DNA from: Lentisphaeria bacterium
GTDB lineage: Bacteria > Verrucomicrobiota > Lentisphaeria > Victivallales > UBA1829
Length of the DNA stretch: 5,934 nt
Reading direction: 5' to 3'
Assembly (NCBI GenBank): GCA_017623265.1
Contig: JAGAPM010000113.1
Coordinates: 1 to 5,934 of the forward strand
The stretch's first letter is position 1. Each line of letters opens with the position of its first letter. Positions 1-5,934 of the stretch are shown here, one piece after another. The translations under genes were made by a program, and so were the position numbers. Below the pieces are notes generated by a model, which saw nothing but the letters and a program-made list of their open reading frames with translations, did no database searches and had not been told where the DNA came from.

Positions 1-37
1 GCGAGTCGGTGCTGTTTTGTGGTGGTTGGAGAAAAAA

Positions 38-781
38 TCAGAAGATGCTGGACTTATCGATTCCGGCAAGGAAGGCTCTGGTGCGCTCGTTTTGGGGATT
101 GGCGACCAGTTCTTTTGCCGGACCTTCTTCCACGATATAGCCATCTGCCATAAAGATGATCCGGTCTGCCACGGCGGCGGCGAAATCGATCTCATGAGTC
201 ACGATGACCATGGTCATTTTTTCATCGGCGAGACTGCGTATGACTTTCAGAATTTCGTTGGTCAGTTCCGGGTCGAGGGCGGATGTAGGTTCATCGAAGA
301 ACAGGATCTCCGGGTTCATTGCCAAAGCCCGTGCAATGGAGACACGCTGCTGCTGACCGCCGGAGAGTTCGCAGGGGTAGGCATCTGCCCGGTCTTCCAG
401 CCCCATTTTTTTCAGCAGTTTCATTGCGGTTTCCCGGACTTCATTTTTGTCCCGTTTCTGTACATGGACCGGCGCATCTGTGATGTTCTGCAGCACGGAG
501 AAATGGGGGAAGAGATTGAAGTTCTGGAACACGAGACCGCACTTGATCCGTGCCTGTGCTTTTGTCTTGTTATCTACTACGCACAAATCGCCGAAACACA
601 GCTGACCTTCATTCATATCTTCCAGCATGGTTGCGCACCGGAGGACTGTGGTTTTGCCGGATCCGGAGGGACCGATCACGGCAACGACTTCCCCTTCACT
701 GACGGTGAGGGAAATATCTTTCAGGACGGTTTTATCGCCGAAAGATTTCTGCAGATTTCTTACTTGAAAAACGTTTGCCAT
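38..781 (-). CDS. Polar amino acid ABC transporter, ATP-binding protein (GlnQ/HisP type)
   Basis: This is the cytoplasmic ATPase that powers an amino acid importer. All nucleotide-binding motifs are intact in its 247 residues: Walker A GPSGSGKTT at 37-45, Q-loop glutamine 86 in VFQNFNLFPH, signature LSGGQQQR at 139-146, Walker B ILFFDEP at 159-165 with catalytic Glu164, D-loop SALD at 167-170, and H-loop His196 in VTHE. The length and the FNLFPH and SALDPE wording are typical of the polar amino acid (PAAT) subfamily. The start follows the permease stop by 4 bases. Its ribosome binding site AGGTG (791-787) overlaps that stop codon, which suggests translational coupling. It is the last gene of the ABC operon in view. 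The 37 bases after its stop show no complete terminator. The substrate cannot be read from the ATPase; glutamine, histidine, arginine or cystine are all possible. Confidence 0.97.
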   Translation of the reverse strand: MANVFQVRNLQKSFGDKTVLKDISLTVSEGEVVAVIGPSGSGKTTVLRCATMLEDMNEGQLCFGDLCVVDNKTKAQARIKCGLVFQNFNLFPHFSVLQNITDAPVHVQKRDKNEVRETAMKLLKKMGLEDRADAYPCELSGGQQQRVSIARALAMNPEILFFDEPTSALDPELTNEILKVIRSLADEKMTMVIVTHEIDFAAAVADRIIFMADGYIVEEGPAKELVANPQNERTRAFLAGIDKSSIF

Positions 782-785
782 GAGA

Positions 786-1469
786 TCACCTGTAATAGTT
801 CAGTTTCTTTTCGACCCAGCCCATGAAAGCGGCAACGATAAAGTTGAAGATGTAGTAGAACAGACCGGCGATAACAAAAGGCATCATGGTCGTCTGAGCG
901 CTGGCGATCTCTTTTGCAATGGTGAACATTTCCAGCACTGCCAAAGAAAAAGCAAGGGAGGTATCCTTGACCAGAGTGATCGTTTCGTTGGTGATCGGGG
1001 GCAGGATCCGTTTGACCACCTGGGGCATGATGATCCGGAAAAAAGTCTGTGTTTTTGTATAACCGAGAACCGTTGCGGCTTCATACTGACCTTTTGGCAT
1101 GGATTCAATGCCGGACCGGTAGATCTCGGCAAAATATGCCGCATAGTTCAATGCGAAGCCGATGATCACAGCGGTGAACCGGTAGTCGATATCTCCGATG
1201 GCAAGGCTGCTGAGCTTGATCCCGAAGAGATAAAAAGGAGCAAAATACCACACCAGCAGCTGAAGCATCAGCGGCGTTCCGCGCAGGACGGAGATGTAAA
1301 AAATGCAGAGCCAGCGCAGGGGTGTAAACTTTGACATTCTTCCGAATGCGATCAGCAGCCCCAGGGGCAGGGCAAAGATCAGGGTCAGGAAGAAGATCTC
1401 CGTGGAGACCAGAAGTCCTTCGGAGAGCTGTTTGACGATCTGAAAGAGTGTGATATCTGCCAGTAACAT
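786..1469 (-). CDS. Polar amino acid ABC transporter, permease (HisM/GlnP type)
   Basis: This is the inner-membrane channel subunit of the importer. The 227 residues contain about five hydrophobic segments (about 21-42, 52-78, 97-117, 165-187 and 196-217). The family EAA loop that docks on the ATPase runs from about 113 to 150 and includes EAATVLGYTKTQ. RGTP at 63-66 and LVKDTSL at 166-172 are hallmarks of the His/Glu/Gln/Arg permease family. Only one permease gene is present, so the channel is probably a homodimer. The start lies one base after the TAA stop of the binding-protein gene, with GGGAAG in that gene's last two codons serving as ribosome binding site, so the two are likely coupled. 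Codon 2 is TTA, a codon that is scarce elsewhere in the window. Family assignment is firm; the substrate is unknown. Confidence 0.96.
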   Translation of the reverse strand: MLLADITLFQIVKQLSEGLLVSTEIFFLTLIFALPLGLLIAFGRMSKFTPLRWLCIFYISVLRGTPLMLQLLVWYFAPFYLFGIKLSSLAIGDIDYRFTAVIIGFALNYAAYFAEIYRSGIESMPKGQYEAATVLGYTKTQTFFRIIMPQVVKRILPPITNETITLVKDTSLAFSLAVLEMFTIAKEIASAQTTMMPFVIAGLFYYIFNFIVAAFMGWVEKKLNYYR

Positions 1470-1470
1470 T

Positions 1471-2241
1471 TTACTTCCCGATGATCAGGACATCTTCGCC
1501 CTTGAAATATTTCGCGGAGATCTTGGCTGCGGTGCCGTCTTTGACCATTTCGATCAACGTCTTTTCCACCAGATCACGCAGTTCGGTATTCCCTTTCAGG
1601 AAGCCGATCCCGTACTGTTCTTTCATCAGGGGGTCTTCCAGCATCCGGAATTTGCCGCTGTTCATCTTGGAGTTTGCCACACCGATGTCGATTGCGACCG
1701 CATCGCAACTGCCGGCTTCCAGTTCCATGACCGCCTGATTGTAGTTGGCAACCGTGCGCAGTTCCTTGAATGTGCCGCCGATCGTTTTCAGATCGCCATC
1801 GGGCTTCAGGGCTTTCTGAATGGGGGTGTCGGTCTGAACCGTGACCACTTTTCCGGCAAGATCGCTGTGCTTGTTGATGGAAGAATCTTTCAGTACGACC
1901 ACTACCTGCGAGTTGTCCACGTAGGGCTTGGTCCATTCATACTTGCCTTCTCTGCCGTTGATGGTGAAACCGTTCCAGATGCAGTCGATATTCCCGGAGG
2001 AGAGTTCCATATCCTTTGCATCCCAGTTGATGGGCTTTTTGACCAGTTTCCAGCCGTTGCGGCGGGCGACTTCTTCTGCCAGTTCCAAGTCGAAACCGGT
2101 GTATTCGCCATTGGTATCTTTGAACCCGTAGGGCGGGAAGTTTGCATCGAACCCGACGGTGAAGGTCTTTTCTTTTTCACCTCCGCATGCGGTGAGGAGG
2201 CAGAGCGCAGCAGCGAACAGAGGCAACAGTTTTTTCAGCAT
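1471..2241 (-). CDS. Polar amino acid ABC transporter, substrate-binding lipoprotein
   Basis: This is the extracytoplasmic receptor that captures an amino acid for the permease. Its 256 residues begin with a short basic stretch, a hydrophobic core and the lipobox LTAC, which makes Cys19 the expected lipidated residue. The mature part matches bacterial extracellular solute-binding family 3: GFDANFPPYGF at 30-40, YTGFDLELA at 47-55, IWNGFTINGRE at 88-98, and CDAVAID at 179-185. By family analogy, Arg97 and Asp185 probably hold the carboxylate and amino groups of the ligand. The start is supported by the complete signal peptide and by AAGGA 10 bases upstream. It is the first gene of the ABC operon, with a promoter just upstream. 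Lipid anchoring implies attachment to the inner or outer membrane in a diderm, or to the cell membrane in a monoderm. Polar amino acid specificity is a family inference. Confidence 0.96.
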   Translation of the reverse strand: MLKKLLPLFAAALCLLTACGGEKEKTFTVGFDANFPPYGFKDTNGEYTGFDLELAEEVARRNGWKLVKKPINWDAKDMELSSGNIDCIWNGFTINGREGKYEWTKPYVDNSQVVVVLKDSSINKHSDLAGKVVTVQTDTPIQKALKPDGDLKTIGGTFKELRTVANYNQAVMELEAGSCDAVAIDIGVANSKMNSGKFRMLEDPLMKEQYGIGFLKGNTELRDLVEKTLIEMVKDGTAAKISAKYFKGEDVLIIGK

Positions 2242-2290
2242 GATCTTGTTTTCCTTATCTTATGTGACGTTTGATTTTTCTGTTTATTTT

Positions 2291-2318
2291 AATATAGTGC
2301 GGGATCGTGTTTTTGCAA
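2291..2318 (-). promoter_or_regulatory. Predicted sigma-70-type promoter of the ABC importer operon
   Basis: Reading the minus strand, a -35 TTGCAA (2318-2313) is followed by a 16-base spacer and a -10 TATATT (2296-2291). This places the transcript start near 2284 and gives an A-rich, seemingly unstructured leader of about 43 bases before the binding-protein start. The promoter sits just past the EamA stop codon, so the ABC genes can be expressed independently of purU. The -35 matches the consensus in four of six bases and the -10 in five of six. Confidence 0.6.
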
Positions 2319-2323
2319 GCGTT

Positions 2324-3229
2324 TTACCGGATAATTGTTATGGCAAGCCCGGAAAGAATGAGGATGATCCCCACGATCTTCGTGATCGTACACTTTTCTT
2401 TCAGGAAGATGAAACCGCCCGCCATGCCGAGAACCAGACCGATCTGACGGAATGCCTGAACAAAGGAGACATTTGTCACATAGTTCATGGCGATCAGTAC
2501 CAGAACATAGCACAAACTGGCGGCGAGCCCGGCAATTACAGGTGTTATACTCCGTTTCTTCCAGAACTCAGCAACCGCAGCACGGTCTCCGGAGCGGAAC
2601 AGGATCAGCAGCCAGAGTGTGGAGGAAAGAGCAATGCCGCGGGTGGAATAGTAGGTCAGCGAAACGATGGGCTTGGAAATGTCCGGGAATACCGACCGGA
2701 TGACAGCCTGCGACTGACTGTCAAAGATCGTGTATCCGGTCGTTCCGAGTGCCACGATCATGGTGAAAAGGAAGTTCCAGTTCAGATAGTTTTTCAGCGA
2801 GAAATCACTGAATTTTTTCAGAGGCATGACCATGCACCCGCAGAAGACTATACCCATGCCCGCCAGCGCAACAGGAGTAAGGGGCGCTCCCCAGCCGAGA
2901 ACGGCAGTCAGAAGCGCTGTCATCAGCAGGGGCAGAGAGCGCATGACGGGGTAAACGGTTGACATTTCCATGGCCCGGTATGCCAGGATCAGACCGCAGC
3001 AGTAGGTTACGTCGCTGATAATGGAACCTGCCAGATACATCCAGAATTTTGCTGGTAGAGCCGGTACCGGAATGGGTGTCCAGAACTGAACATGGAGCCA
3101 GAGCAGGGCGGAGGTGGTGCAGATGACCGCATAAAAAGGCACGATCATGGTCGATTTTTTCGCCATCAGATTCCACGATGCATGAAGCACCGCAGAAACA
3201 ACGATCAGGACAAACGCGATAATGCTCAT
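2324..3229 (-). CDS. DMT superfamily membrane transporter, EamA type
   Basis: This is an inner-membrane protein of the drug/metabolite transporter superfamily; many members export amino acids or other metabolites, but the substrate cannot be told here. The 301 residues form about ten hydrophobic segments in two repeats of five: roughly 3-23, 30-48, 64-86, 93-113, 116-136, 150-169, 186-211, 229-248, 255-276 and 282-300. Family wording includes HASWNLMAKK at 16-25 at the end of the first helix, YRAMEMSTVYPVMRS at 84-98, and VSFVQAFRQIGLVLG at 254-268 followed by LKEK at 276-279 in the second repeat. The N-terminal motif requires this start: an in-frame TAA lies 15 bases upstream with no start codon between. 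The ribosome binding site is weak, and a small inverted repeat occupies its expected position. The gene follows the symporter gene by 24 bases and is probably co-transcribed with it. Confidence 0.93.
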   Translation of the reverse strand: MSIIAFVLIVVSAVLHASWNLMAKKSTMIVPFYAVICTTSALLWLHVQFWTPIPVPALPAKFWMYLAGSIISDVTYCCGLILAYRAMEMSTVYPVMRSLPLLMTALLTAVLGWGAPLTPVALAGMGIVFCGCMVMPLKKFSDFSLKNYLNWNFLFTMIVALGTTGYTIFDSQSQAVIRSVFPDISKPIVSLTYYSTRGIALSSTLWLLILFRSGDRAAVAEFWKKRSITPVIAGLAASLCYVLVLIAMNYVTNVSFVQAFRQIGLVLGMAGGFIFLKEKCTITKIVGIILILSGLAITIIR

Positions 3230-3230
3230 G

Positions 3231-3242
3231 ACGGCTTGCCGT
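3231..3242. repeat. Small inverted repeat just upstream of the EamA start
   Basis: ACGGC-TT-GCCGT is a perfect inverted repeat with 5-base arms. It ends one base before the EamA start codon, where a ribosome binding site would normally be. As RNA it could form at most a four- or five-pair hairpin. It may be chance, but no other clear Shine-Dalgarno motif is visible before this gene. Confidence 0.35.
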
Positions 3243-3253
3243 TATTTACTCAA

Positions 3254-4651
3254 TCAGTCAAAAACACCCACAGCTACCATCAGGATCAGGATCAGAGCGG
3301 GGATCACGATGAAACGCATGCAGAAACGGTATACGATCTCCCGGGGCCATTTCCGGTCGTCGCCCTTGAGTTCTTTCACAATGGTATTGATCCCGATCAC
3401 CGCCACCGCCAGCAGCGTGGTGAAGATCGCCGCAATGGGCAGGAGAATGCTGTTGCTGACATAGTCCAGAGAGTCCAGGATATCCATGCCTGCCGGTTTG
3501 CCGGGCAGGAAGAAGAGCAGCCGGACCTTGGAAAGGACGCTGTACCCGAGAACCGTGACCGCTCCGATCCCGACGATTTCCACTGCATTCCAGATCACCG
3601 CCATTTTCCGGCTGAGTTTCAGCTCCTGACACATGGTGCTGACATTGGTTTCTGCCAGAGAAATGGCGGAGGTCAGAGCCGCAAAGAACACCAGCACAAA
3701 GAATGCGATTCCCACAAACTGTCCGCCGGGGAAAGACGCAAAAACTTGAGGCATGGTTACAAAGACCAGACCCGGACCGGCGGCTTCTGCTGCTTCCGGA
3801 CCGCCGAATGCCACCACGGCAGGGATGATCATGAGGCCGGCAAGGAATGCCACGCAGGTATCGAAAAGTTCCACATGGGTCACGCTGGAGAGCAGATCAT
3901 CCTGCTTACGCATGTAGGATCCGAAGGTGATCATGATTCCCATGGCGAGGGAGAGGGAGTAGAAAAGCTGTCCCATGGCGGCGACTACCGTCATGAAGCT
4001 GAATTTGCTGAAATCTGGTTTCAGGTAGTAGACGAAACCTTCTTTTGCGTTGGGCAGGAATGCGCAGTAAATACAGATCCCGATGATCAGCATGATCAGC
4101 ACCGGCATCAGCAGTTTGCTGGAGCGTTCCACGCCTTTTTCCACTCCGAATGCCACTACGATCAGTGTGATTGCGGCAAAGACAAAGAAGTAGATCAGAG
4201 GTTCCCACGAGGACGTGATGAACCCGATGAAGTAGTCCGTGGCAAAAGTTGATTCTTTACTGAACTTGGAGACCGGCGTAGTGAAAAATGCGGTGGCATA
4301 TTTCACGACCCAGCCGCCGATGACGCAGTAATAGGGAACAATGATCAGAGGCGCCAGTGCATTCAGATAGCCGCCGATCCCGATCCAGCGCAGTCCTCTG
4401 CTCTTTCCGGCAGTCAGTTCGCGGAAGGAGCCGATGGGACCTTTCCCGGTCATTCTGCCGATGGCATTTTCGGAAAGCAGCAGGGCATAACCGAATGTAA
4501 GCATGAGGATGAGATAGGTCAGGAGGAAGATCCCGCCGCCGTGCTGGGCGGCAAGATAGGGGAAACGCCAGATGTTGCCCAGCCCCACTGCCGAGCCGGC
4601 AGCAGCCAGAACAAAACCGATTCTGCTGGAAAAGCCTTCAGATTTTTGCAT
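3254..4651 (-). CDS. Sodium-dependent amino acid transporter, neurotransmitter:sodium symporter (NSS) family
   Basis: This is an inner-membrane LeuT-fold symporter that probably imports an amino acid with sodium. The 465 residues carry the NSS signature in helix 1, AGSAVGLGNIWRFPYLAA at 18-35, followed by HGGG. Other landmarks are GQLFYSLSLAMG at 227-238 (helix 6) and FFAALTSAISLAE at 322-334 (helix 8). Aligned by eye to LeuT, the second sodium site is kept (Gly19, Val22, Ala324, Thr327, Ser328), as is Asn26 of the first site. About 11 membrane helices are visible, the last at about 440-462, which matches the short bacterial type rather than the 12-helix eukaryotic form. The start is supported by GGAAAG 10 bases upstream and by the usual short N-terminus before helix 1. 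It lies 27 bases after purU and 24 before the EamA gene, so the three probably form one transcript. The substrate is unknown. Confidence 0.96.
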   Translation of the reverse strand: MQKSEGFSSRIGFVLAAAGSAVGLGNIWRFPYLAAQHGGGIFLLTYLILMLTFGYALLLSENAIGRMTGKGPIGSFRELTAGKSRGLRWIGIGGYLNALAPLIIVPYYCVIGGWVVKYATAFFTTPVSKFSKESTFATDYFIGFITSSWEPLIYFFVFAAITLIVVAFGVEKGVERSSKLLMPVLIMLIIGICIYCAFLPNAKEGFVYYLKPDFSKFSFMTVVAAMGQLFYSLSLAMGIMITFGSYMRKQDDLLSSVTHVELFDTCVAFLAGLMIIPAVVAFGGPEAAEAAGPGLVFVTMPQVFASFPGGQFVGIAFFVLVFFAALTSAISLAETNVSTMCQELKLSRKMAVIWNAVEIVGIGAVTVLGYSVLSKVRLLFFLPGKPAGMDILDSLDYVSNSILLPIAAIFTTLLAVAVIGINTIVKELKGDDRKWPREIVYRFCMRFIVIPALILILMVAVGVFD

Positions 4652-4678
4652 GATAATATGTCTTTCCGTTAAGGGTTG

Positions 4679-5533
4679 TTATGCTGAAAATACAATGGTG
4701 CGGCGTCCGCTGGTGATGATCCGGAAATCCATCCATGCCCGGACCGCTCTGGTGAGAACGCGGCGTTCAATATCTTTTCCGATCCGCTTGAGATCGTCCG
4801 GATCCGCTTCGTGGGTGATCCGTTCCACATCCTGTTCAATGATGGGACCTTCGTCCAGATCCGCCGTGGCATAGTGGGCGGTGGCACCGATCATTTTTAC
4901 ACCCCGTTCCCAAGCCCGGACGTAGGGATTTCCGCCCTGAAATGCCGGCAGGAACGCATGGTGGATATTGATGATCTTTTCCGGGAACTGCTGAATGAAG
5001 TTATCCGAAAGGACCTGCATGTAACGGGCAAGGACCACCAAATCAATATCGTGTTTTTTGAGCAGGGCGAGGATCTCTTTTTCCTGCGCCTTTTTGTCCC
5101 CGTTCAGAATGGGGCAACAGAAGAACGGAACGCGGAACTTGGCAGCGACTTCCTCCAGATCCGGATGGTTGCTGATAATCAGCGGCACTTCGCAGTTGAT
5201 GTCGCCATCCTGCAGATGCACCAGCAGATCGTACAGACAGTGGGATGTCTTGGAGACAAGGATCGCCATGCGCTGTTTTGTGTCGCTGTACCGGACGCTC
5301 CAACGGGCATCCAGCGTGTCGGCGAAGGATTTGAATTCCTCTTCCAACTGCTGTTTAGTGAAAGACATGTTTGTAATGTCAAGAACAATGCGTGTAAAAT
5401 ACTGATTTTCCCGGACATCAGTATACTGTTGACAATGCAGGATGTTGAACTTCCGGGAAGCAAAGAATGAGGTGATCGCGGCGAGGATCCCCTTTTGGTC
5501 GGGACACTGCACCAGAAAGATCGCTTTTTTCAT
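4679..5533 (-). CDS. purU: Formyltetrahydrofolate deformylase
   Basis: PurU hydrolyses 10-formyl-THF to THF and formate in the cytoplasm. This balances the one-carbon pool and can supply formate for purine synthesis. The 284 residues start with an ACT regulatory domain (about 3-80, beginning KAIFLVQCPDQKG), which in E. coli PurU mediates control by methionine and glycine. The formyltransferase-type catalytic domain follows from about 88. It includes LARYMQVLS at 168-176, NIHHAFLPAF at 189-198, and GATAHY then LDEGPII at about 216-232. The expected catalytic trio is Asn189, His191 and Asp227. The frame stays open to an ATG at 5635, but I chose 5533: it has GGAG 9 bases upstream, gives the usual family length, and lies downstream of a good promoter. 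It heads a probable operon with the symporter and EamA genes, and faces gltA across a shared promoter region. Confidence 0.96.
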   Translation of the reverse strand: MKKAIFLVQCPDQKGILAAITSFFASRKFNILHCQQYTDVRENQYFTRIVLDITNMSFTKQQLEEEFKSFADTLDARWSVRYSDTKQRMAILVSKTSHCLYDLLVHLQDGDINCEVPLIISNHPDLEEVAAKFRVPFFCCPILNGDKKAQEKEILALLKKHDIDLVVLARYMQVLSDNFIQQFPEKIINIHHAFLPAFQGGNPYVRAWERGVKMIGATAHYATADLDEGPIIEQDVERITHEADPDDLKRIGKDIERRVLTRAVRAWMDFRIITSGRRTIVFSA

Positions 5534-5577
5534 ATTGCCGGACTCCAGATCGTTGACGTTAAAATGACATGGCTCAT

Positions 5578-5605
5578 AATATAGCATGTGATCCCTGTTT
5601 TTCAA
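5578..5605 (-). promoter_or_regulatory. Predicted promoter of purU (and the symporter-EamA genes)
   Basis: On the minus strand, -35 TTGAAA (5605-5600) and -10 TATATT (5583-5578) are separated by 16 bases. TGC directly before the -10 makes it an extended -10. Transcription would start near 5571, leaving a leader of about 38 bases before the purU ATG. The elements lie inside the longer open frame that reaches to 5635, which argues against starting translation there. Confidence 0.68.
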
Positions 5606-5624
5606 CAGCGAATGTGCACTTTCT

Positions 5625-5644
5625 GCATTTTTCATCTTTTTTCA
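5625..5644. promoter_or_regulatory. AT-rich tract between divergent promoters, possible UP element
   Basis: This tract is a run of Ts on the plus strand (As on the minus strand), broken only by single CA steps. It lies about 10-30 bases upstream of the gltA -35 and about 20-40 bases upstream of the purU -35. A-tracts there can bind the RNA polymerase alpha subunit, so it could boost either promoter. Position and composition are seen; the role is inferred. Confidence 0.3.
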
Positions 5645-5653
5645 GAGCGGAGC

Positions 5654-5681
5654 TTGACTTTCTTTCTTATTGTTGTATATT
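5654..5681 (+). promoter_or_regulatory. Predicted promoter of citrate synthase gene
   Basis: -35 TTGACT (5654-5659) and -10 TATATT (5676-5681) are separated by 16 bases; each hexamer matches the sigma-70 consensus in five of six positions. Transcription would start near 5688, about 35 bases before the gltA start codon. A shifted -10 reading, TATTAA at 5678-5683, is also possible. Confidence 0.7.
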
Positions 5682-5722
5682 AAAGGTTCGGCACAAACAA
5701 CCCCTGAAACGGAGCTGATCAG

Positions 5723-5934
5723 ATGAAAGACATGAATGAATTTGCAACGCTGAGTTATAACGGCAAAGAGATCCAACTGCCGGTGGTGACCGGTTCGGAA
5801 GGAGAAACCGCTTTTGATGCTTCCGATCTGCGGAAGACCACTGGTTGCGTTATGCTGGATAAAAGCCTGATGAATACGGCAGTCTGCCTCAGCAGTATTA
5901 CTTATGTGAACGGCGAAAAAGGAATTCTTCACTA
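5723..5934 (+). CDS. gltA: Citrate synthase, N-terminal part (cut by window edge)
   Basis: This enzyme condenses acetyl-CoA with oxaloacetate to citrate, the entry step of the TCA cycle. Only the first 70 codons are visible, all open. They match the small beta-rich N-terminal domain of the type II (hexameric, Gram-negative-type) citrate synthases: LSYNGKEIQLPVVTGSEGE at about 10-28, then FDASDLRKTTG at 31-41, LMNTAVCLSSITYVNG at 49-64 and EKGILHY at 65-71, where known family members read like FMNTASC, ITFIDG and GILRYRGY. Residues 46-49 read DKSL where the family usually has DPGF, a mild departure. The start at 5723 is chosen because GGAG lies 8 bases upstream; the ATG at codon 4 would be too far from it. 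The catalytic His and Asp residues and any NADH site lie outside the window. The gene is transcribed away from purU. Confidence 0.9.
   Translation, partial: MKDMNEFATLSYNGKEIQLPVVTGSEGETAFDASDLRKTTGCVMLDKSLMNTAVCLSSITYVNGEKGILH

Noticed and set aside
1..18. CGAGTCGGTGCT followed by a T-rich stretch resembles the 3' hairpin end of the S. pyogenes Cas9 tracrRNA.
   Set aside because: Only about 12 bases match, the run of Ts is interrupted, the other arm would lie outside the window, and there is no cas gene or repeat array. It could equally be half of a terminator cut by the window edge.
1..37. Terminator after the ABC ATPase gene.
   Set aside because: No complete stem followed by Ts is visible in the minus-strand direction within these 37 bases; any terminator would lie outside the window.
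17..826. 269-codon plus-strand open frame opposite the ABC ATPase; similar ones at 780-1334, 1450-2274, 2159-2962 and 4811-5470.
   Set aside because: Each is a codon-register shadow of a well-recognised minus-strand gene. No promoter or convincing ribosome binding site was seen, and the proteins look compositionally artificial.
3092..4252. 386-codon open frame on the plus strand opposite the symporter and EamA genes.
   Set aside because: It is in exact codon register with the sense genes, is rich in His, Asp, Gln and Arg without domain features, and is explained by rare TTA/CTA/TCA codons. The sense proteins are clear family members.
5534..5722. Possible riboswitch (for example glycine or THF type) in the leaders of purU or gltA.
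   Set aside because: With starts near 5571 and 5688 both leaders are under about 40 bases, too short for these aptamers, and no conserved core was seen.
5642..5932. 96-codon minus-strand open frame overlapping the start of gltA.
   Set aside because: It lies opposite the citrate synthase coding start and its promoter, and shows no recognisable protein features.

Overview
This window is a compact, ordinary-looking bacterial chromosome segment of roughly balanced base composition. Six complete genes lie head to tail on the minus strand. One gene, cut by the right edge, is transcribed away from them on the plus strand. A lipobox signal peptide, purine-rich ribosome binding sites, sigma-70-type promoters and a type II citrate synthase N-terminus fit a diderm (Gram-negative type) bacterium. 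The promoters are not of the Bacteroidota type. The phylum cannot be fixed from these genes.

In transcription order on the minus strand: purU (5533-4679), formyltetrahydrofolate deformylase; an 11-helix neurotransmitter:sodium symporter family protein (4651-3254); a DMT/EamA-type membrane transporter (3229-2324); then, behind its own promoter, a polar amino acid ABC importer made of a lipoprotein binding protein (2241-1471), a permease (1469-786) and an ATPase (781-38). Gaps are 27, 24, 82, 1 and 4 bases. The three ABC genes are tightly coupled, with ribosome binding sites lying on or next to the preceding stop codon. On the plus strand, citrate synthase (gltA) begins at 5723 and runs off the window.

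The 189 bases between purU and gltA hold two divergent promoters. A third promoter sits in the 82-base gap before the ABC operon. All three share a 16-base spacer and the same -10 hexamer, TATATT. No terminator hairpin separates the purU-symporter-EamA group from the ABC operon, so read-through is possible.

The common theme is amino acid uptake or export together with one-carbon and central carbon metabolism. The binding protein, permease and ATPase form one importer. The symporter is probably a second, sodium-driven amino acid importer. The EamA protein may export a metabolite. PurU returns formyl-THF to THF plus formate, which balances glycine, methionine and purine metabolism. This functional link is inferred from gene order only.

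No CRISPR array, tRNA, rRNA, mobile element or unknown multi-gene system was found. The long open frames opposite the genes are codon-bias shadows. The remaining observations concern promoters, start sites and gene context.
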